This document shows, in pieces, positions 59,315-64,000 of a stretch of DNA of 64,000 bases. Every line of letters begins with the position of its first letter. Within the stretch, counting starts at the first letter, position 1. The translations under genes and the position numbers were made by a program. The DNA is from Chytridium lagenaria. Lineage: Eukaryota; Chytridiomycota; Chytridiomycetes; Chytridiales; Chytridiaceae. Below the pieces are notes generated by a model. That model ran no database searches. It was given only the letters and a program-made list of their open reading frames with translations, and was not told the DNA's origin. The stretch lies in contig JAHLKC010000135.1 of NCBI GenBank assembly GCA_025449115.1, forward strand, positions 1-64,000, read 5' to 3'.

Positions 59315-62300
59315 ATGCACTCGAAGGAGGGCCAGGGGAAGGATGATAACATCCCGACTGTCGTGAGAAGACCTCAAACAGCGAGGACGGTCTTGCTTCC
59401 TGCTTCAATCTCTAGACCGTCAACTTGCAAAGGAAGGGAATCTCAGTCTCGTCCAAGAACGGCAGCTTCAGCCTCCACGAACCGTACGTCAGTTAACGAG
59501 TCGTCTTTTACTCCACAACCAATTCGAGGTGTCACTTCGTGTAAAAAAGGGTCTTCCCTGCCAACGTCTACTTGCTTAAACCCGAGACATACTTATTTCA
59601 AGGCTTCTCTCGTCCCCAAACAGCGCCCGCATCTGGGCGTGCAACAAATCGTTCAGATTCTGCTGCGACGAGGAGAAATGGGGAAGCGGTGGATGTTGTG
59701 TATGCTAAAAAGGTTCGAGGAATTCTAGAGGACGTTGTGTCAAGGCGAGAACGGACAGAGAGGATAGCTGGCTTGAACGGGCGACGGCTCTTGATATCCT
59801 TATTAAAGACGCGCAGAATCGTGATGCGCTCAAACGGCAAGGATCTGCAAACATGCCGAAGCCGGTGCGGGCTAAATCGGCGGGAATGTGGGCAAAGTCG
59901 CTCACTGTAGCTATTCCGCCTTTGGAGACGATAGCGCGGATGTTGAGATACCACCGACAGCGAGACCTGTGACAGCAAAGGATTTACGCCAAAGCCTCCA
60001 AAGTTGGCACCGACAGCGAGATGCCAGTCTGCTTTTGTGAGAAGAACTTGTGGCAGAGTGATCCGTCGATTGATCATCGATACCCACAATCTCGATGATA
60101 GACTTCTTGGGAATTTTGCAGAGACAAAGAAAGTAACGGAATTGATGAGGGTTAATGTCGAGAAGCTCTACACTCTGACTCGCCGGTTCCTTAAGAAATA
60201 TGAGATTGAGGATGAGACGTATAAGTTGTTGAACGCCAAGCACGATGTTCGAATGTCAACAGCTGTTCAAGACACGCAGAATAAGGCAGAAAATGATGGT
60301 GGAGGGAAAAAAGCGCGGTTTGAGAAGCAATCCGAAATCTCCATGAAATATTCATGTGGATGATTCGGGTTGTATAGACCTCGACAACCACATGATGTCG
60401 CACGGTTTAACCAAATGACACACTCACGGTCTCAGTCCCAAACGCGCTCAAAACATCCTCAAGGCTTCCAATGGTGACGGATACGTTTGATCGACTGATT
60501 TGGAATCCCGGAGATATGGGGAATGAGGAGCAAGATATACCTGACGATTGGAATTACCTTCCGGCTAGTGATGAAAAGTCGTCTGGGAGGGCTACTGTTG
60601 GTGTTTATTTTGCGCATCGACTTCCTGCTTTGGATGATGTGAGGGGAAGGGGTGGGGAGCTGAGACGTATTATGTCAGCTCTTCGACGGAAAAAGAGAGT
60701 GGGACCGCCATTAGACTCGTACTACCAGCCGTCTGGGTTGACCCATGAGGAACTTGCCCGTGTCCGAGAGTACGTAGGGAAGGTTGCCCACCAACGTCGT
60801 ATTCTCAATGAAGACGAACAAGGATTTGGAACTCTTACCACGCTATCGTTGAGAGATTGGGAACGTACCAACGAAGGGAGAGATCCTATATGGAATCCCC
60901 GAACCTTTTCAGTGAGTCGATTTATCACAGACTACGTATCCATGTACTGGAAAATGTACGGTTATGACTCAATGGAGGACACGATTGATGCCTTTGAGAT
61001 TGTACAGCGACAACAGCTCACGGAGATGACGGAAAAATTAGAACAAGAAAAGGCCGCAGCAAAAGAAGCCAAACACGTCAATCTAGAATTTGACGGTGAA
61101 GACAAGGACGGAAAGCAGACTGATTCCAGCAAGTTGCCTCGCTCAAGAGCTGCAAGGTACAAGTTTATTTCTGAGTGAGCCTCACATTTTTAAACAGCGT
61201 CATTAAACCAAAACGTCAAGCCTCTACTTTCCGTGGATCTCGATTTAACCTCTCCTCCTCCCGTAAAGCGTCAACTTCATCCCTCTACCAACTTAACAAG
61301 AAAAAATCCTACGACGTCACTCGTCGTTCCGCCATCCTCACTGGTGACGACAATGTCCTACATCGGGCTTCTGAAATTCAAGCAGCTCCTTTAACGGATC
61401 CATGGAGATATCATCACAGCGATTGCGTGAATATTTTAAAAAAACCGGGATGGCAGAGAACGTCGGAGGAGATTCGGGTTGTGGCAAAGATCATGAGGAA
61501 TCTGAGTGCGTTTAGGGGATATAGCGATTTCATTATTGGACAAGTGAGTGGGTCACTGAGGTATCAATATGTGGATGCGAATAGAGTGATCATAAAGCAA
61601 GGTGTGTTTCGTACCAATTCCTGAGGTACACGATTGATGTTGTTTATAACAGGCGATGTGGCATCGGCTTGGTACATCATTTTGAGCGGGTCTGAAACGT
61701 GCAGGTCTCCAGTACAGGAAGAATTGAGGACAGCATCAACGTTAAAACCTTATACAACAGGGTTAGTATCAGTTCCCCATGTAGGAGACTAACCACCCCC
61801 ATAGAGAGAGTTTTGGAGACATTGCGCTTGTGAACAACGAAACCCGTGCCGCAACCGTCGTTACTGTGGACCCTTGTGAACTCGTCAAGATTGAGAAATC
61901 CGAATACGATCGTGTCCTCAAATTCATCCATGAGAAAGAAAAGACAGCGATGGTAAATTTCCTGCGATTCCTGGATATGTTTGAAGACTGGAAGTATAGT
62001 CAACTTCGGACTATTGCGCAAACCATGAATTTTAGACGGATATTACCTGGAGCTTTGATCATAGAAGAAGGTGAGACGGAACTATTAGCTAAGCATTCTA
62101 AAGCGAGGAACCAGGAAAACATTGCTCCGAATTCATGTTGATCAGAGAAGCGTTGTCGCCGTTTTCAAAAACATTGGCACGTCCGGGCGGCGACGTGAAA
62201 TTAAAGTCGCTGTTTATGGGCCTGGAGACTATGTTTGCGAAGAAGGTGTATTATTTGACAGTTCTTCAGACCAACGCTCCCGCTTCACACTGAGAGCCGG

Positions 62301-62669
62301 TGAACGCCGTGACGAGATAGCATTCGAGAAATCGCACGGGGCTGGAATGTTGTATGATCAGATTGAGGGGAAGAAAACAGTGAAACTTCCGACACATCGA
62401 AGTCGGAATCCAGGAGTGACCTTGGCGGTGATTGACGCATTTGATGCCAAAAACAAATTTGGACATATCGTGTCCGCACATCCGAATTTAGAGATTAACG
62501 AGAAGGGCATTAAGAATATGCAAAAGAATGAGGCGTTGATGACGAGATGGAGAAAGTATCGGAAGACGCATGTGTCAAAGATATTGAGGAACGGAGGGGG
62601 AATATGGATGTGAGTTTGGAGAAGGAGGTGATTACCTGGTATGAGAGGACTTTAGCAAAGCCGGCATGA
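59315..62669 (+). CDS. Cyclic-nucleotide-binding-domain protein (CNBD2-like)
   Basis: Ser/Arg-rich N-terminus (RRPQTARTVLLPASISRPST), a basic helical part (RVNVEKLYTLTRRFLKKYEI), then a globular region (TFDRLIWNPGDMGNEEQDIP, LTHEELARVREYVGK). The first CNB fold runs YQYVDANRVIIKQG, an intron, DVASAWYIILSGSE, then GESFGDIALVNNETRAATVV, the phosphate-binding-cassette region (about 61805-61860), and VDPCELVKIEKSEYDRVLKF. A second CNB-like segment follows (RRILPGALIIEEG, an intron, VAVFKNIGTSGRRREIKVAV YGPGDYVCEEG). The cassette lacks an obvious Arg in the usual place, so nucleotide binding is not assured. The end is SLEKEVITWYERTLAKPA, stop 62667-62669. Closest by layout are the CNBD2/sperm-type proteins; a flagellar role is inference. 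Several frame slips (59720, 60370-60470, 62100-62290, 62590). Confidence 0.7.
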
Positions 62670-62791
62670 AATACGATGGGTTTTTTTAATAAAGTATCAT
62701 GATAAGAATAATGCTTTTGTTTATCCTAATTCCTGACGCGTGTGCGCGTTTTTAAAGGACCCTTTTCTACCATCACGCGACTGGCATGTGA

Positions 62792-64000
62792 TGTCTGAAA
62801 TAATACAATCATGTCCGATCGTTGAATCCGAGCAAAAAAAGCGAACAAGTACAAGCATGGACGCCTCCAGAGTCACGACGACCTCCAGAGACGGAGCAAG
62901 TGCGTACCCATCTCCAAGAAGCATCACAAAAACAGTCAGCAGTAGCAAGCTACATGTCGTCCTTCCAGATGGGTCCGTTGCTGTGCAAGCTTACACATCC
63001 ACTACAAAGTGCATCGAAGTACTCGCTCAGGTGTGGGGTCAATGTCAAGCCTGCTGGAGGTACTTGGGTCCACATCCTACAGATGCTGCGAGGCTGGTGG
63101 TTTTCCCTCCAAGACTTAAGGGATACGGTGTCCCAACAAAAGGTGCACTGATGACACTTCATGTTGTTTCACCTTTTCTCACTGACTTTCTTGGTTAACA
63201 GAATGTCCACTCACCCCGGCAGCAATTGCAGACATCATGCGTTCAGGTATGAGACGTTCATCCTATCGCTTTTTTAACTAATCTTTTTATTGAAAAACGC
63301 GCCGTCGAAACCACCAGGCACCATCATCCCGTGGACTTTGCCCATCACGGACTTCATCACATCCACCCAACCCTCATCCACCACAGCAGACCCACCATTC
63401 ACCTCATCCTTCTGGACCACATCATTCCCATCACATTCCGCCATCCCCCAAATTCCTGTCTCCTCCCTCTCCGACATCCCCAAAGATCTCATCTCTTCGT
63501 CATCCACCATCCACCGCATCGCATCAGCTCGTACGGGCGCGCCATTATTTGCTCTCTTCGGGTTCCCAGGGATGACCTCCACCGACGTTTTACAAAAGGC
63601 CTGCACAGAATTCTTCCTGAAAGACTCCACGTTCACTCTTCACATCACCAAAGTTCTCAGTAAAGACGCTGGAGAACAGCTTCTCCAAGCCTCATCATCA
63701 CGAACCTTCAACCCATATATGGTACGATACCAAGGTCCTGGCGTAAAACATATGAGTAGAACAGATAAAAGCTTTCAGGATTTTTATTATGGTAAACCAT
63801 TATCTTTAATACCTGGCTAACATTTTGTAGTATCAAATGAATGCCATCATAATGATCACTTCAAACCTATCACTTTCACTCAATTTACAAATTCTGACCT
63901 TCCTGAATACTTTGAGATCACAACCCCATCACCACTTGAACCCCTTTTGAAAACCTCATTGCCTGTCCCTGATCAGCCTTCATTTTTATCGAGTCCGCCA
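62792..64000 (+). CDS. Unrecognised protein, 3' end beyond window
   Basis: Start MSEIIQSCPIVESEQKKR (62792; a Met at 62857 is an alternative). Exon 1 has SSKLHVVLPDGSVAVQAYTS and RLVVFPPRLKGYGVPTK. An intron (gtgcac...aacag, about 63143-63201) joins to ECPLTPAAIADIMRS, a second (gtatga...accag, about 63247-63319) joins to GTIIPWTLPITDFIT, and a third begins near 63790 and ends ttgtag at about 63830, giving VSNECHHNDHFKPITF. The mid-part ASARTGAPLFALFGFPGMTS and CTEFFLKDSTFTLHITKVLS looks globular. The frame is consistent across all three introns, so this is one real gene. I do not recognise a family. It follows the CNB gene on the same strand, 120 bases away. Confidence 0.6.

Overview
The window is nuclear DNA of a fungus, most likely an early-diverging zoosporic (chytrid-type) one. 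Genes are split by many short GT..AG introns (about 50-100 nt) and lie on both strands at moderate density. The gene set is fungal: an Rrs1 ribosome-assembly factor, a GT32/Och1-type glycosyltransferase, a Zn2Cys6 regulator, a Num1/Mcp5-type cortical anchor and a Ran1/Ksp1-type kinase. A class C (GABA-B-like) GPCR with bacterial-type urea-binding ectodomains and a CNBD2-like protein with cyclic-nucleotide-binding domains point away from Dikarya. The lineage is an inference.

Layout. 0-5 kb: a cluster of MluI cell-cycle boxes, then a Num1/Mcp5-like anchor (-) and RRS1 (+). 5-17.6 kb: three membrane genes on the minus strand, namely the class C GPCR, a single-pass DUF3712-like protein and a CHASE-PAS hybrid histidine kinase. 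17.8-21.5 kb: a disordered, acidic gene or genes with SUMO-interaction-like motifs, followed by a retroelement-type RNase H with all four catalytic acids. 22.7-30 kb: a GT32 glycosyltransferase, an ABCG half-transporter and a Zn2Cys6 factor. 30-33.3 kb: no convincing gene. 33.3-44.9 kb: a satellite array with a period of about 264 bp (21 anchor copies), interrupted by one complete Ty1/copia element (5,954 bp, 417/420-bp LTRs, 5-bp target duplication CAAGA). 45.4-54.2 kb: a Ran1/Ksp1-type kinase with a polyQ tail, a secreted GH26 mannanase and a DAHP synthase. 55-64 kb: a long coiled-coil protein, a small ORF, a CNB-domain protein and a 3'-truncated gene of unknown function.

The genes do not form one pathway. 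Two large surface sensors (UrtA-GPCR and CHASE kinase) and a surface/secretory group (DUF3712 protein, GT32, ABCG, GH26) suggest environmental sensing and surface chemistry, but that is context only.

A caution runs through the window. Many otherwise well-conserved exons, including the housekeeping genes RRS1 and DAHP synthase, change reading frame by one base, often at a homopolymer. The simplest explanation is residual indel error in a long-read consensus rather than mass pseudogenisation. I call such genes as single CDS spans and note the breaks. Exon limits are approximate unless a splice site is quoted.
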